Of a DNA stretch of 64,000 bases, positions 8,403 through 16,166 are shown piece by piece (positions within the stretch are counted from its first letter, which is position 1; each line of letters opens with the position of its first letter). The translations under genes and the position numbers were made by a program. The notes below the pieces were generated by a model. The model searched no databases, had not been told where the DNA came from, and saw only the letters and a list, made by a program, of their open reading frames with translations. Source of the stretch: Streptomyces sp. A 4/2 (GTDB lineage Bacteria; Actinomycetota; Actinomycetes; Streptomycetales; Streptomycetaceae). The stretch covers positions 1-64,000 of the forward strand of contig NZ_CALNVW010000002.1 in assembly GCF_940670765.1 (NCBI RefSeq), given 5' to 3'.

Positions 8403-9011
8403 ATGGCTCTGTTCAACCGCAAGAACGACACCGTCCGGGCCGCCACCACCACCCTCGCGGTGGACCCGGCCCTGGCCGCCCTGTCCGGCACCTACACGAT
8501 CGACCCGGCCCACAGCAGCATCGGCTTCACCGTGCGTCATGCGATGGTCACCAACGTGCGCGGCTCCTTCGCCGAGCACGAGGGCACGCTGCAGCTGGAC
8601 GGTTCGGACCCGGCGAAGTCCAGCGCCTCGATCGACATCAAGATCGAGAGCATCGACACCGGCATCGCCGACCGCGACGGCCACCTGCGCAGCGGCGACT
8701 TCTTCGACGCCGAGCAGTTCCCGCACATGACGTTCCGCTCGACGCGCGCCGAGCAGCTCGGCGGCGACACGTACCGCGTGGTCGGCGACCTGACCATCAA
8801 GGACGTCACCAAGCCGCTCTCCATCGACCTGGAGTTCAACGGCTCGGCCACCGACGTCTACGGCAACCAGCGGGTCGGCTTCGAGGGCAGCGCCGAGATC
8901 CTGCGCTCCGACTGGGGCCTGACCTGGAACGCGGCGCTGGAGACCGGTGGCGTCATGGTCAGCGACAAGGCCAAGCTGAACTTCGACATCTCGGCGATCA
9001 AGGCCGCCTGA
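8403..9011 (+). CDS. YceI-family lipid-binding lipocalin-like protein
   Basis: 202 aa without a signal peptide. The core matches YceI: GTYTIDPAHSSIGFTVRHAMV near residues 29-49, VRGSF, SIDIKIESIDTGIADRDGHLRSGDFFD, and a terminal VSDKAKLNFDISA. YceI proteins form a beta-barrel that binds polyisoprenoid-like lipids; in streptomycetes the physiological ligand is unknown. ATG 8403 is preceded by GAGGAGG, a near-ideal site. The last 14 bases overlap the 3' end of the convergent CGNR gene. The twin-repeat promoter suggests tight regulation. Confidence 0.88.
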   Translation: MALFNRKNDTVRAATTTLAVDPALAALSGTYTIDPAHSSIGFTVRHAMVTNVRGSFAEHEGTLQLDGSDPAKSSASIDIKIESIDTGIADRDGHLRSGDFFDAEQFPHMTFRSTRAEQLGGDTYRVVGDLTIKDVTKPLSIDLEFNGSATDVYGNQRVGFEGSAEILRSDWGLTWNAALETGGVMVSDKAKLNFDISAIKAA

Positions 9012-9540
9012 GACCGGTACCGCTCTTCCGCCGATGGGCCGCCACGCGTTCGCGGGTGGCACATCGGCGTGAGCAGTACCGGCGGGCAGGTCCGCTCCCC
9101 TCCACCACGAAGACGTTGCCGCAGCTCGGCGAAGCGCAGACCCCGCCGGGTGGGCACTGGCGGTCCCAGATGCGGACAGCCAGCGCCAGGCAGGACGAGG
9201 CGAGGAACCACTCGCCCCAGGGGGCGTCGTCGTCGCGGTCCAGGTGGGGGTGCCAGGGCGTACTGCCGTGGTGCGAGGTGAGCCGGAGCCTGCCGGTGCT
9301 GCGGCGCAGGAGGCGGTTGACGGCGGCTGCCGCGCTGTCCGTATCGGCGGCCTCGAAGACCTTCCGCAGCGCCCGTGCGGCGCGCCGCAGGTCCGTCATA
9401 TCCCCCTCGGACAGAGCGAGTTCACCGGACTCACCATGTGCGCGCAGCACCTCGGCGACCTGATCAGGGGTCGCCTTCTCGTCGTTCAGGACATTGATGA
9501 GCGCTGCGGTCCGCTCAGTGGTGGCGTTCGGGGTGAGCAC
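8998..9540 (-). CDS. CGNR zinc-finger (ABATE-type) probable transcriptional regulator
   Basis: About 180 aa. The C-terminus has the CGNR zinc ribbon: CASPSCGNVFVVEGSG, then RYCSRRCATRERVAAHR, with the four cysteines in order. The N-terminal helical part is like ABATE (DUF1470) stress-induced regulators. The start is uncertain: GTG 9540 has a -10-like TACATT six bases upstream, suggesting a leaderless mRNA; TTG 9558 is the alternative, and neither has a Shine-Dalgarno sequence. It is divergent from an MFS exporter with only about 50-70 bp between them, so it may control that gene. Confidence 0.8.
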   Translation of the reverse strand: MLTPNATTERTAALINVLNDEKATPDQVAEVLRAHGESGELALSEGDMTDLRRAARALRKVFEAADTDSAAAAVNRLLRRSTGRLRLTSHHGSTPWHPHLDRDDDAPWGEWFLASSCLALAVRIWDRQCPPGGVCASPSCGNVFVVEGSGPARRYCSRRCATRERVAAHRRKSGTGLRRP

Positions 9541-9573
9541 CGGGCCAATGTAACGCAACTAGCGCACTTTTGA

Positions 9574-9587
9574 GTTACCTGCGTAAC
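9574..9587. promoter_or_regulatory. palindrome between CGNR regulator and MFS gene
   Basis: GTTACCTGCGTAAC is a perfect GTTAC-N4-GTAAC inverted repeat in the short divergent gap; related GCGTTAC elements lie on both sides (9551-9557 in reverse, and 9605-9611). A natural operator position for the CGNR protein. Confidence 0.45.
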
Positions 9588-9611
9588 GTGATGGTGATGG
9601 AAAAGCGTTAC

Positions 9612-10766
9612 ATGCTGCGGTGGTACCTCGCCGGCGCGACAGCGGCCCGTACCGGTGACGAGATGTCCGGTCCCGCCCTGCTGCTGGCGGGCTTCGCCGC
9701 CACCGGATCACCCTCCTCGGCGTCCGCGCTCCTCGCCGGTCTCACGATCTCCGCGGCTGTCGGCGGCCCCCTCGTCGGCGTACTTCTCGACCGTTCCGAA
9801 CGGCCGGGCCGGGTACTGGCCGGGGCGCTCGCCCTGTACGCGGCTGCCCTGGCCGTCATCCTCGAAAGCCTGGGCCGCGTCCCGGTCGCCGTCACCGTCC
9901 TGATCGCCGCGTGCGCGGGACTGCTGGGCCCCGCGCTGTCCGGTGGCTGGACCTCCCAACTCCCCTACGCGGCAAGCCGAAAGGCGCTTCCTCGCGCCCA
10001 TGCGCTCGACGCGATGACCTTCAGTTTCGCGAGCCTGGTGGGCCCCGCGCTCGCCGGACTTCTCGCCGGGTCGGCCGGGGCGCCGACCGGGGTGGCCCTT
10101 TCCGCCGCGCTGATCTGCTTCGCGCTGCCCGCGGCCTGGGCGCTGCCCGCACGCCGCGTCACCTCGACGGCCGCCCCTGTCCTCACCGACCTCGCCTCCG
10201 GGTTCCGCTCCCTCACGCACACCCGGCCGCTGGCCCGCGCGACCGCCACCTCGACGCTCTCCTGCGTGGGCGCGGGCATACTGACCGCCTGCACCCCGCT
10301 CCTCGGAGAGCGGGTACTCGGCGACGCGGGACGGGGCGCGCTGCTGCTGTCCGGCATCGCGGTCTGTGCCCTCGCAGCCAACACCGTGCTCGCCCGCCAC
10401 CCCGGCCTCATGCGCCCGGACAGCGTCATCCGGTACAGCACCCTCGTCCTCGCCGCCGCGCTGCTGCTCGCCTCAACCGGCGTTCCTGTACTCCTCATTG
10501 CCGCCGTCGTACTGACCGGCGCGGGCGAAGGCCCCCAGCTCGCCGCGCTCTTCGCGGTACGGCACCGGGAAGCGTCCGACCGGTTGCGGGCCCAGATCTT
10601 CACCACGGGCGCCAGCCTGAAGCTCACCGGGTTCGCGGTGGGTGCGGCCCTCGCCGGACCGCTCGCCACCTGGTCACTGCCCGGCGCGCTCCTGACGGCC
10701 GCCGGATTCCAGCTCCTCGCCACGCTGGCCTTCACGGTGCTCACCCCGGCGGATGCCGACCGGTAG
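9612..10766 (+). CDS. major facilitator superfamily transporter
   Basis: About 384 aa with roughly 11-12 hydrophobic segments. The N-terminal segment YLAGATAARTGDEMSGPALLLAG and the loop GVLLDRSERPGRV resemble MFS drug/sugar exporters of the 12-TM class. ATG 9612 is preceded by GGAAAAG; in-frame ATGs at 9591 and 9597 lack a ribosome site but cannot be excluded. Substrate not predictable. Divergent from the CGNR gene, which probably regulates it. Confidence 0.8.
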   Translation: MLRWYLAGATAARTGDEMSGPALLLAGFAATGSPSSASALLAGLTISAAVGGPLVGVLLDRSERPGRVLAGALALYAAALAVILESLGRVPVAVTVLIAACAGLLGPALSGGWTSQLPYAASRKALPRAHALDAMTFSFASLVGPALAGLLAGSAGAPTGVALSAALICFALPAAWALPARRVTSTAAPVLTDLASGFRSLTHTRPLARATATSTLSCVGAGILTACTPLLGERVLGDAGRGALLLSGIAVCALAANTVLARHPGLMRPDSVIRYSTLVLAAALLLASTGVPVLLIAAVVLTGAGEGPQLAALFAVRHREASDRLRAQIFTTGASLKLTGFAVGAALAGPLATWSLPGALLTAAGFQLLATLAFTVLTPADADR

Positions 10767-10801
10767 GGGCGCGAACCCCTGCCCCGGGCTCGCGGGTCCG
10801 G

Positions 10802-10933
10802 GTGTCCGCCCACCCCCGCGCCGTCCGCATCCGCGATTCCAAGCCCACCGACGGCCCGGTCCTGACCGTCGCGCCCGATGCCTGGGCCGCCTTCCTCGCC
10901 GAGCGCCGACCGCGCCACCGCACGTACAGCTGA
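10802..10933 (+). pseudogene. 5'-truncated DUF397 gene remnant
   Basis: The reading frame gives AVRIRDSKPTDGPVLTVAPDA followed by WAAFLAERR and a stop at 10933. This is the conserved C-terminal half of DUF397 proteins (VxVRDSK..DGP.L..tp.aW.aF). The usual N-terminal half (W.KSSYS....C.EVA) is absent; upstream sequence up to the MFS stop does not encode it in any frame I checked. DUF397 genes normally follow an XRE-type regulator, which is also missing. A GTG at 10802 could still start a 43-codon peptide. Confidence 0.55.
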
Positions 10934-10993
10934 AGGGCGTTACTCACCGCCGGAGCACCGCCCTTCAGTCGCGTCGTCGCCGGATTCCGCTCG

Positions 10994-12601
10994 TTACTCC
11001 AGCGGTTCGACGCCCGCCCGCAGCAGGCCGTACGTGTACGCGTCCTCCAGCGACTGCCAGGACGCCGCGATCACGTTCTCCGCGACGCCCACCGTCGACC
11101 AGTCGCCTTCGCCGTCGCTCGTGGTGATCAGTACCCGGGTCGTGGAGTCCGTGCCCTGCCTGCCCTCCAGGATGCGGACCTTGTAGTCGGTCAGCTGCAA
11201 CTTCGCGAGCTGCGGGTAGATCCGCTCCAGGGCCACCCGGAGCGCCCGGTCCAGTGCGTTGACCGGGCCGTTGCCCTCCGCGGTGGCCACGATGCGCTCA
11301 CTCTTCGCCCAGAGCTTCACCGTCGCCTCGTTGGCGTGCGTACCGTCGGGGCGGGTCTCCACGATCGCGCGCCAGGACTCGACGCGGAAGTAGCGGCGGG
11401 CGCGCCCCTCGGCCTCCTCGCGGAGCAGCAGTTCGAAGGAGGCGTCGGCGGCTTCGTAGGTGTAGCCCTGGAGTTCACGCTCCTTGACCCGGTCGACGAC
11501 GCGGCCGACCAGCTCGCGGTCGCCGCTCAGGTCGATGCCGAGCTCCTTGCCCTTCAGCTCGATCGACGCGCGGCCCGCCATGTCGGAGACCAGCATCCGC
11601 ATGGTGTTGCCGACCTGCTCGGGGGCGATGTGCTGGTACAGGTCGGGGTCGACCTTGATCGCGGAGGCGTGCAGCCCGGCCTTGTGCGCGAAGGCGGAGA
11701 CGCCCACGTACGGCTGGTGGGTGGAGGGGGTGAGGTTGACGACCTCGGCGATGGCGTGCGAGATACGGGTCATCTCGGCCAGCGCGCCCTCGGGGACGAC
11801 GGTCTTGCCGTACTTGAGTTCCAGCGCGGCGACGACCGGGAAGAGGTTGGCGTTGCCGACGCGCTCGCCGTAGCCGTTCGCCGTGCACTGCACGTGGGTC
11901 GCGCCCGCGTCCACCGCGGCCAGGGTGTTGGCGACGGCGCAGCCGGTGTCGTCCTGGGCGTGGATGCCCAGGCGCGCGCCGGTGTCGGCGAGGACCGTGG
12001 CCACGACGGCCTGGATCTGGGCGGGCAGCATCCCGCCGTTGGTGTCGCAGAGGATGACCACGTCGGCGCCGGCCTCGGCAGCGGCCCGTACGACGGACTT
12101 CGCGTACTCCGGGTTGACCTTGTAGCCGTCGAAGAAGTGCTCGCAGTCGAGGAAGACCCGGCGGCCCTGGGCACGGAGGTAGGTGACGGAGTCCCGCACC
12201 ATGGCCAGGTTCTCTTCGAGGGTGGTGCGCAGGGCCAGTTCCACATGCCGGTCGTGGGACTTGGCGACGAGGGTGATCACCGGGGCGCCCGAGTCGAGGA
12301 GCGCCTTGAGCTGCGGGTCGTTCTCGGCGGGGGTGTTCGGCCTGCGGGTGGCGCCGAAGGCGACCAGCTCCGCGTGCTTGAAGTCGATCTCGGTCCGGGC
12401 GCGGGCGAAGAACTCCGTGTCGCGGGGGTTGGCGCCGGGCCAGCCGCCCTCGATGAAGCCCACACCGAAGTCATCGAGGTGCCGGGCGATCGTCAGCTTG
12501 TCCGAGACAGTGAGGTTGATGCCTTCGCGCTGGGCCCCGTCGCGCAGCGTGGTGTCGAAGACATGGAAACTGTCGTCCGTGGCCTTGGCCTCTGTGGTCA
12601 T
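10994..12601 (-). CDS. cimA: (R)-citramalate synthase
   Basis: 535 aa. HMGL-like TIM barrel with the entry motif FDTTLRDGAQREGINLT (about 14-30), the metal-site motif GIHAQDDTGCAVANTLAAV and NGYGERVGNANL, then a C-terminal LeuA-type allosteric dimer domain (about 400-530). It condenses pyruvate and acetyl-CoA to citramalate, the threonine-independent entry to isoleucine. The long insert and the FIEGGWPGANPRD motif point to the CimA clade rather than LeuA or NifV. ATG 12601 has GGAG about 11 bases upstream. Expression is probably attenuated by the upstream leader (see 12706-12823). Confidence 0.9.
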   Translation of the reverse strand: MTTEAKATDDSFHVFDTTLRDGAQREGINLTVSDKLTIARHLDDFGVGFIEGGWPGANPRDTEFFARARTEIDFKHAELVAFGATRRPNTPAENDPQLKALLDSGAPVITLVAKSHDRHVELALRTTLEENLAMVRDSVTYLRAQGRRVFLDCEHFFDGYKVNPEYAKSVVRAAAEAGADVVILCDTNGGMLPAQIQAVVATVLADTGARLGIHAQDDTGCAVANTLAAVDAGATHVQCTANGYGERVGNANLFPVVAALELKYGKTVVPEGALAEMTRISHAIAEVVNLTPSTHQPYVGVSAFAHKAGLHASAIKVDPDLYQHIAPEQVGNTMRMLVSDMAGRASIELKGKELGIDLSGDRELVGRVVDRVKERELQGYTYEAADASFELLLREEAEGRARRYFRVESWRAIVETRPDGTHANEATVKLWAKSERIVATAEGNGPVNALDRALRVALERIYPQLAKLQLTDYKVRILEGRQGTDSTTRVLITTSDGEGDWSTVGVAENVIAASWQSLEDAYTYGLLRAGVEPLE

Positions 12602-12705
12602 GCTGATCTGACTCCTGTCGGGTGGGTGGATCCCGGAATGTCTGGCTCCACTTGCCCCCATCTTCGCGTGCTCCCCGTTCCCGGCCGAGGTGGGGCCTGG
12701 AAACG

Positions 12706-12782
12706 AAAAAACCCCTCGCGGGTGCGAAGGGTTAGCGCGCGGGTCTGGGGCTCGATGGCCGCGCCGTACGTGGTGGTACGGC
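12706..12782 (-). promoter_or_regulatory. cimA transcription attenuator: pause hairpin plus intrinsic terminator
   Basis: Reading the minus strand after the leader peptide stop there is a perfect 7-bp hairpin (GCCGTAC-N6-GTACGGC, 12782-12763). Further on lies a G+C-rich stem CCCTTCGC-ACCC-GCGAGGGG (about 12732-12712) followed at once by six T (12711-12706). The terminator is about 105 bases before cimA and lies between it and any promoter. Leader peptide, pause hairpin and terminator in that order are the classical amino-acid attenuator layout. Confidence 0.65.
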
Positions 12783-12787
12783 TGCGG

Positions 12788-12823
12788 TCACTGCGGACCG
12801 GCGCGCCTGCTGCCGATAATCAT
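12788..12823 (-). CDS. candidate cimA leader peptide MIIGSRRAGPQ
   Basis: An 11-codon open frame, ATG ATT ATC GGC ..., starts at 12823 and stops at 12788, just before the pause hairpin and terminator upstream of cimA. Two adjacent isoleucine codons right after the start would let ribosomes sense isoleucyl-tRNA, fitting an enzyme of isoleucine synthesis. No Shine-Dalgarno sequence is visible, so translation may be leaderless. Inference; a conservation test across streptomycetes would decide. Confidence 0.5.
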   Translation of the reverse strand: MIIGSRRAGPQ

Positions 12824-12880
12824 GGCGAACGAAGACACGGTCGCAGTGTGCCACATGGGCTGCGCCCGGCCGAGGGGGTC

Positions 12881-14284
12881 TCACGATGCGGGCGGGATGG
12901 TCGGCGGCAGGTCGGTGAACCGGGGGCGAGCCCCCGGACCCCCTGTGTCCTCAATCGCCGGACGGGCTTGATTTTCGGTCGCCGGACGGGCTCGGCTTTC
13001 CGTCCCCGGACGGGCCGGATTTCCGTGCAGGTCGATGTCCCGCGTCTCCCGCATCGTGAGATAGACCACCAGGGACACCGCCGCGCACCCGGCCACGTAC
13101 CAGTAGAACCCCGACTCGATGCCCGCCTTCTTGAACCACAGCGCCACGTACTCCGCGGTCCCGCCGAACAGCGCGTTGGCCACCGCGTAGGGCAGCGCCA
13201 CCCCCAGCGCCCGGATGCCCGTCGGGAAGAGTTCCGCCTTCACGCAGGCGTTGATCGAGGTGTACCCGGTGACGATGACCAGCGCGAGCAGCGCCAGGCC
13301 GAAGGCGGGCCAGAACGTTCCCGCGTGCTTGAGCATCGTCATGATCGGCACGGTCAGGAACGTCGACCCGACCGCGAACGTGATCAGCAGCGGGCGGCGG
13401 CCGATCCGGTCGGCGAGGAGGCCCGCCAGTGGCTGGAGACACATGAAGACGAACAGCGCGCAGAAACTGACCAGCGAGGCGGTCGACCTGGCCATGCCCG
13501 CGCTGGAGGAGAGGAACTTGGTGAGGTACGTGGTGTACGTGTAGTACGCCACCGTGCCGCCCATCGTCAGCGCCATCACCAGCGCCGCCTCACGCCGGTG
13601 CTCCCACAGCGCCTTGAGCGTGCCGCGGCTCTCGTCCGCCGCCGCGCCGGACTCCTCGTACACCTCGGTCTCCAGCATGGAGCGCCGCAGGTAGAAGACG
13701 ATGCCCGCGCCGACGGCCCCGACGATGAACGGGATGCGCCAGCCCCAGCTGTGCAGCGCGTCCCCGGACATGGTGCGCTGGAGCACGATCTGGAGCCCCA
13801 GGCCCACCAGTTGGCCCGCGGTCATGGACACGTACTGGAAGCTGGAGGCGAACCCGCGCCTGTCGGCGGTGGACGCCTCGGTGAGGTAGGTGGCGCTGGC
13901 CGCGTACTCACCGCCGACCGACAGCCCCTGGAGCAGCCGGGCGACCAGCAGGACGGCGACGCCGCCGTACCCGGCGACCTCGTACGTGGGCGCCACCGCG
14001 ATCAGGATCGCGGAGGCCGACATCAGGGTGACGGTGAGGGTCAGGGCGGCCTTGCGGCCTCTGCGGTCACCGATCCGGCCGAGCAGCCAGCCGCCGACCG
14101 GCCGCATGAAGAACCCCACGGCGAAGATCCCCATGGTGTTCATGAGGTTCGCGGTCTCGTTCCCCTCGGGGAAGAACGCGTCGGCGAAGTACACCGCGAA
14201 GGTGGCGTACACGAACCAGTCGAACCACTCGACCATGTTGCCGGCCGAGCCGACCCAGATCTTCTTCCACTGCTCTCGTCCCAT
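12881..14284 (-). CDS. MHS-family (metabolite:H+ symporter) MFS transporter
   Basis: 467 aa with 12 predicted membrane segments. The N-terminus WVGSAGNMVEWFDWFVYATF and the motif GRIGDRRGRKAALTLTV are diagnostic of the MHS family (alpha-ketoglutarate, proline/betaine and shikimate permeases). A dicarboxylate such as 2-oxoglutarate is the best guess. The ATG at 14284 has GGGA nearby. The C-terminal tail after MRETRDIDLHG is unusual: three 8-residue repeats beginning ARP, encoded by a 24-bp tandem repeat, then a Pro/Gly-rich end. The tail looks like recent repeat-driven extension. Confidence 0.85.
   Translation of the reverse strand: MGREQWKKIWVGSAGNMVEWFDWFVYATFAVYFADAFFPEGNETANLMNTMGIFAVGFFMRPVGGWLLGRIGDRRGRKAALTLTVTLMSASAILIAVAPTYEVAGYGGVAVLLVARLLQGLSVGGEYAASATYLTEASTADRRGFASSFQYVSMTAGQLVGLGLQIVLQRTMSGDALHSWGWRIPFIVGAVGAGIVFYLRRSMLETEVYEESGAAADESRGTLKALWEHRREAALVMALTMGGTVAYYTYTTYLTKFLSSSAGMARSTASLVSFCALFVFMCLQPLAGLLADRIGRRPLLITFAVGSTFLTVPIMTMLKHAGTFWPAFGLALLALVIVTGYTSINACVKAELFPTGIRALGVALPYAVANALFGGTAEYVALWFKKAGIESGFYWYVAGCAAVSLVVYLTMRETRDIDLHGNPARPGTESRARPATENQARPAIEDTGGPGARPRFTDLPPTIPPAS
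12956..13027. repeat. 24-bp tandem repeat, three units, inside the MHS transporter 3' end
   Basis: Units 12956-12979, 12980-13003 and 13004-13027 share CGCCGGACGGGC at their starts. They keep the reading frame and encode ARPGTESR, ARPATENQ and ARPAIEDT. The first unit resembles the interspersed palindromic repeat arm seen at 55089-55128. Confidence 0.8.
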
Positions 14285-14331
14285 GGGAGTTCACGGTGAC
14301 GGAGCCGCCGGAAGGGCCACAAGAGGGCGGT

Positions 14332-14365
14332 ACGCAACGATCACGCGTACTTGCGTGCGTTGCGT
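14332..14365. other. nested inverted repeat between tetR and the MHS transporter
   Basis: ACGCAACG (14332-14339) pairs with CGTTGCGT (14358-14365), and inside it CACGC (14342-14346) pairs with GCGTG (14353-14357). It sits 16 bases after the tetR stop and about 50 bases before the MHS ATG on the minus strand. It could be the terminator of the urease-like operon or an operator of the transporter; no U-tract follows. Confidence 0.5.
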
Positions 14366-14381
14366 TCGCGACAGCGCGGCC

Positions 14382-14984
14382 TCAGCCGAGTGCCTCGTCG
14401 AGGAACTCCCCCACGTGGGCCAGGACCTGGGCCCGGTCCGAACCGGGCAGTGCCATCGCGACATGGGTGCTGAATCCGTCGAGCAGCGCCCTTATCCGGG
14501 TGGCGAACCGCTCGGTGTCCACGGCCTTCAGCTCACCGCGCGAGGCGCCCTCGACCAGCAGGGCGACCAGGTCGCGGTGCCAGGACAGCTCGATGTCGAG
14601 GAGCCGCGCGCGGGTGTCGTCGTCCACACCGTGCGCGCGGTTCCACAGTTCGAGCCAGAGCGACCAGTGCGGGTCACGGGGCCCCGCCGGGATGTACAGG
14701 TCGACGAAGGCGTCGAGCCGTTCGCGGACCGGAACCTGCCGGGCCAGTGCCGACCGGCGGTCCATGCCGAGCTGCTCCTCGCTCCATTCGAGGGTCTGGA
14801 GGAGCAGTTCGTCCTTGGTGCGGAAGTAGTAGAGGAGGTGCCCGCTGCTCATCCCGACCTCGCGGCCGAGCCCCGCCATGGTGAGTTTCTCCAGACCGCG
14901 GTCGGCGATGCTCGCCATGGCGGCGGCCAGGACGCTCTCACGGGGCGGGGCGTTCTTGCGCGCGCGGGCCGCCGGTTCGTTCAT
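14382..14984 (-). CDS. TetR-family regulator of the urease-like/agmatine cluster
   Basis: 200 aa. N-terminal TetR helix-turn-helix: RESVLAAAMASIADRGLEKL then MAGLGREVGMSSGHLLYYF and TKDELLL (about 15-65). The C-terminal ligand domain is of the BetI-like type (WLELWNRAHGVDDDTRARL). ATG 14984 follows agmatine deiminase by 61 bases, so it is the last gene of the minus-strand run ureAB-ureC-aguA-tetR. The perfect GTTAGA-N7-TCTAAC repeat in the divergent promoter gap at 18531 is a good candidate operator. A small amine or nitrogen compound is a reasonable inducer guess. Confidence 0.85.
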   Translation of the reverse strand: MNEPAARARKNAPPRESVLAAAMASIADRGLEKLTMAGLGREVGMSSGHLLYYFRTKDELLLQTLEWSEEQLGMDRRSALARQVPVRERLDAFVDLYIPAGPRDPHWSLWLELWNRAHGVDDDTRARLLDIELSWHRDLVALLVEGASRGELKAVDTERFATRIRALLDGFSTHVAMALPGSDRAQVLAHVGEFLDEALG

Positions 14985-15045
14985 GGGGCTCAGAATATGG
15001 GCTCGGGGTATGCGTTCGGGGTACGGGTTCGTGCCGTGAGCGCGG

Positions 15046-16059
15046 TCAGCCGACGGCGGGCTGCTGCTGGGTGATGCAGTGGATGCCGCCGCCGCCCGCG
15101 AAGATCGTCCTGGCGTCGGCCTGCACCACGGTCCGGTCCGGGAACAGCGCGCGGAAGATCCCGGCAGCGGCCTCGTCCCTGGGGTCGTCGAACGAGCAGA
15201 GCACCACCCCGCCGTTGCAGAGGTAGTGGTTGATGTACGAGTAGTCGACCCACTCGCCGTCGGCCTCCAGGACCGTCGGCGCCTGTACCTCCACCACTTC
15301 CAGCGGGCGCCCCTTGGCGTCCGTCTCCGAGCGGAGCCGGGCCACGATGTCCCGGCAGAGCGCGTGGTCGGGGTGGGCGGGGTCGGGCTGGGTGTGCGCG
15401 ACGACCACGCCGGGCCGGACGAACGCGGCGACGATGTCGACATGGCCCCGGGTGCCGAACTCCCCGTAGTCGCCGCTCAGTCCACGCGGCAGCCAGATCG
15501 CCTTCGTGGTGCCGAGCCGGGCATGGATCTCCGCCTCGACCTGCTCGCGCGTCCAGCCGGGGTTGCGTTCCGGGCCGAGCTGGACGGTCTCGGTGAGCAG
15601 GACCGTGCCCTCCCCGTCGACGTGGATCGCGCCGCCCTCGTTGACCAGCGCCGAGGTGTGGGTCTGCGCCCCGGCCAGCCCGGAGACCTCGGCGGCGATC
15701 TTCGCGTCGTGCTCCCAGCGGGCCCAGCTCTGCGCACCCCAGCCGTTGAACGTCCAGTCGACGGCAGCCAGTTGCCGCCCGTCGGTGACGAAGGTCGGGC
15801 CGATGTCCCGCATCCAGGCGTCGTCCAGCTCGCGCTCGGCCAGCTCGATGTCCGGGCCGAGCAGCGCGCGGGCCCCCTCCGACTGGCCGGGGCCGACGAC
15901 CATCGTCACCGGTTCGAAGCGGCGCACCGCACGGGCCACGTCGGCCCAGGCCCGGCGCGCCTGCGCCAGGTCCACCGCACCGTCGAAGGTGGGGTTGGGT
16001 CCGGGCCAGGCCATCCAGGTGCGCTCGTGCGGGGCCCATTCGGGGGGCATACGGAACAT
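15046..16059 (-). CDS. aguA: agmatine deiminase (peptidyl-arginine-deiminase family)
   Basis: 337 aa. PAD_porph family: opening MFRMPPEWAPHERTWMAWP, DDAWMRDIGPTF, GHVDIVAAF with the catalytic His/Asp, DYSYINHYLCNGGVVL, and the catalytic Cys about 328 in GGGGIHCITQQQP. The enzyme converts agmatine to N-carbamoylputrescine and ammonia. GAGGA lies seven bases before ATG 16059. It is separated from ureC by 107 bases of tandemly duplicated sequence. Its company with urease-like and amidase genes suggests a nitrogen-release pathway. Agmatine as the substrate is inferred from family; other guanidino compounds are possible. Confidence 0.85.
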   Translation of the reverse strand: MFRMPPEWAPHERTWMAWPGPNPTFDGAVDLAQARRAWADVARAVRRFEPVTMVVGPGQSEGARALLGPDIELAERELDDAWMRDIGPTFVTDGRQLAAVDWTFNGWGAQSWARWEHDAKIAAEVSGLAGAQTHTSALVNEGGAIHVDGEGTVLLTETVQLGPERNPGWTREQVEAEIHARLGTTKAIWLPRGLSGDYGEFGTRGHVDIVAAFVRPGVVVAHTQPDPAHPDHALCRDIVARLRSETDAKGRPLEVVEVQAPTVLEADGEWVDYSYINHYLCNGGVVLCSFDDPRDEAAAGIFRALFPDRTVVQADARTIFAGGGGIHCITQQQPAVG

Positions 16060-16106
16060 GACGGTCCTCGGTTTCGTACGGGAGAGCTGGACTCGTGCGG
16101 GGGGGG

Positions 16107-16166
16107 GCGTGTCCTTGCGGGCACTCGGGGACTGGCGGGCGTGTCCTTGCGGGGACTCGGTGACTG
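16107..16166. repeat. 28-bp direct repeat, two copies, just after ureC
   Basis: Copies at 16107-16134 and 16139-16166, starting GCGTGTCCTTGCGGG, match at 26 of 28 positions with a 4-base spacer. The second ends exactly at the ureC stop codon, so the duplication lengthens the ureC-aguA gap. Confidence 0.85.

Noticed and set aside
12690..12971. Plus-strand frame over the cimA leader region
   Set aside because: Runs through the terminator and the repeat region, no domain; the leader on the minus strand explains the sequence better.
11336..14299. 987-codon plus-strand frame opposite cimA and the MHS gene
   Set aside because: Antisense to two clear genes, low-complexity composition, spans a terminator.
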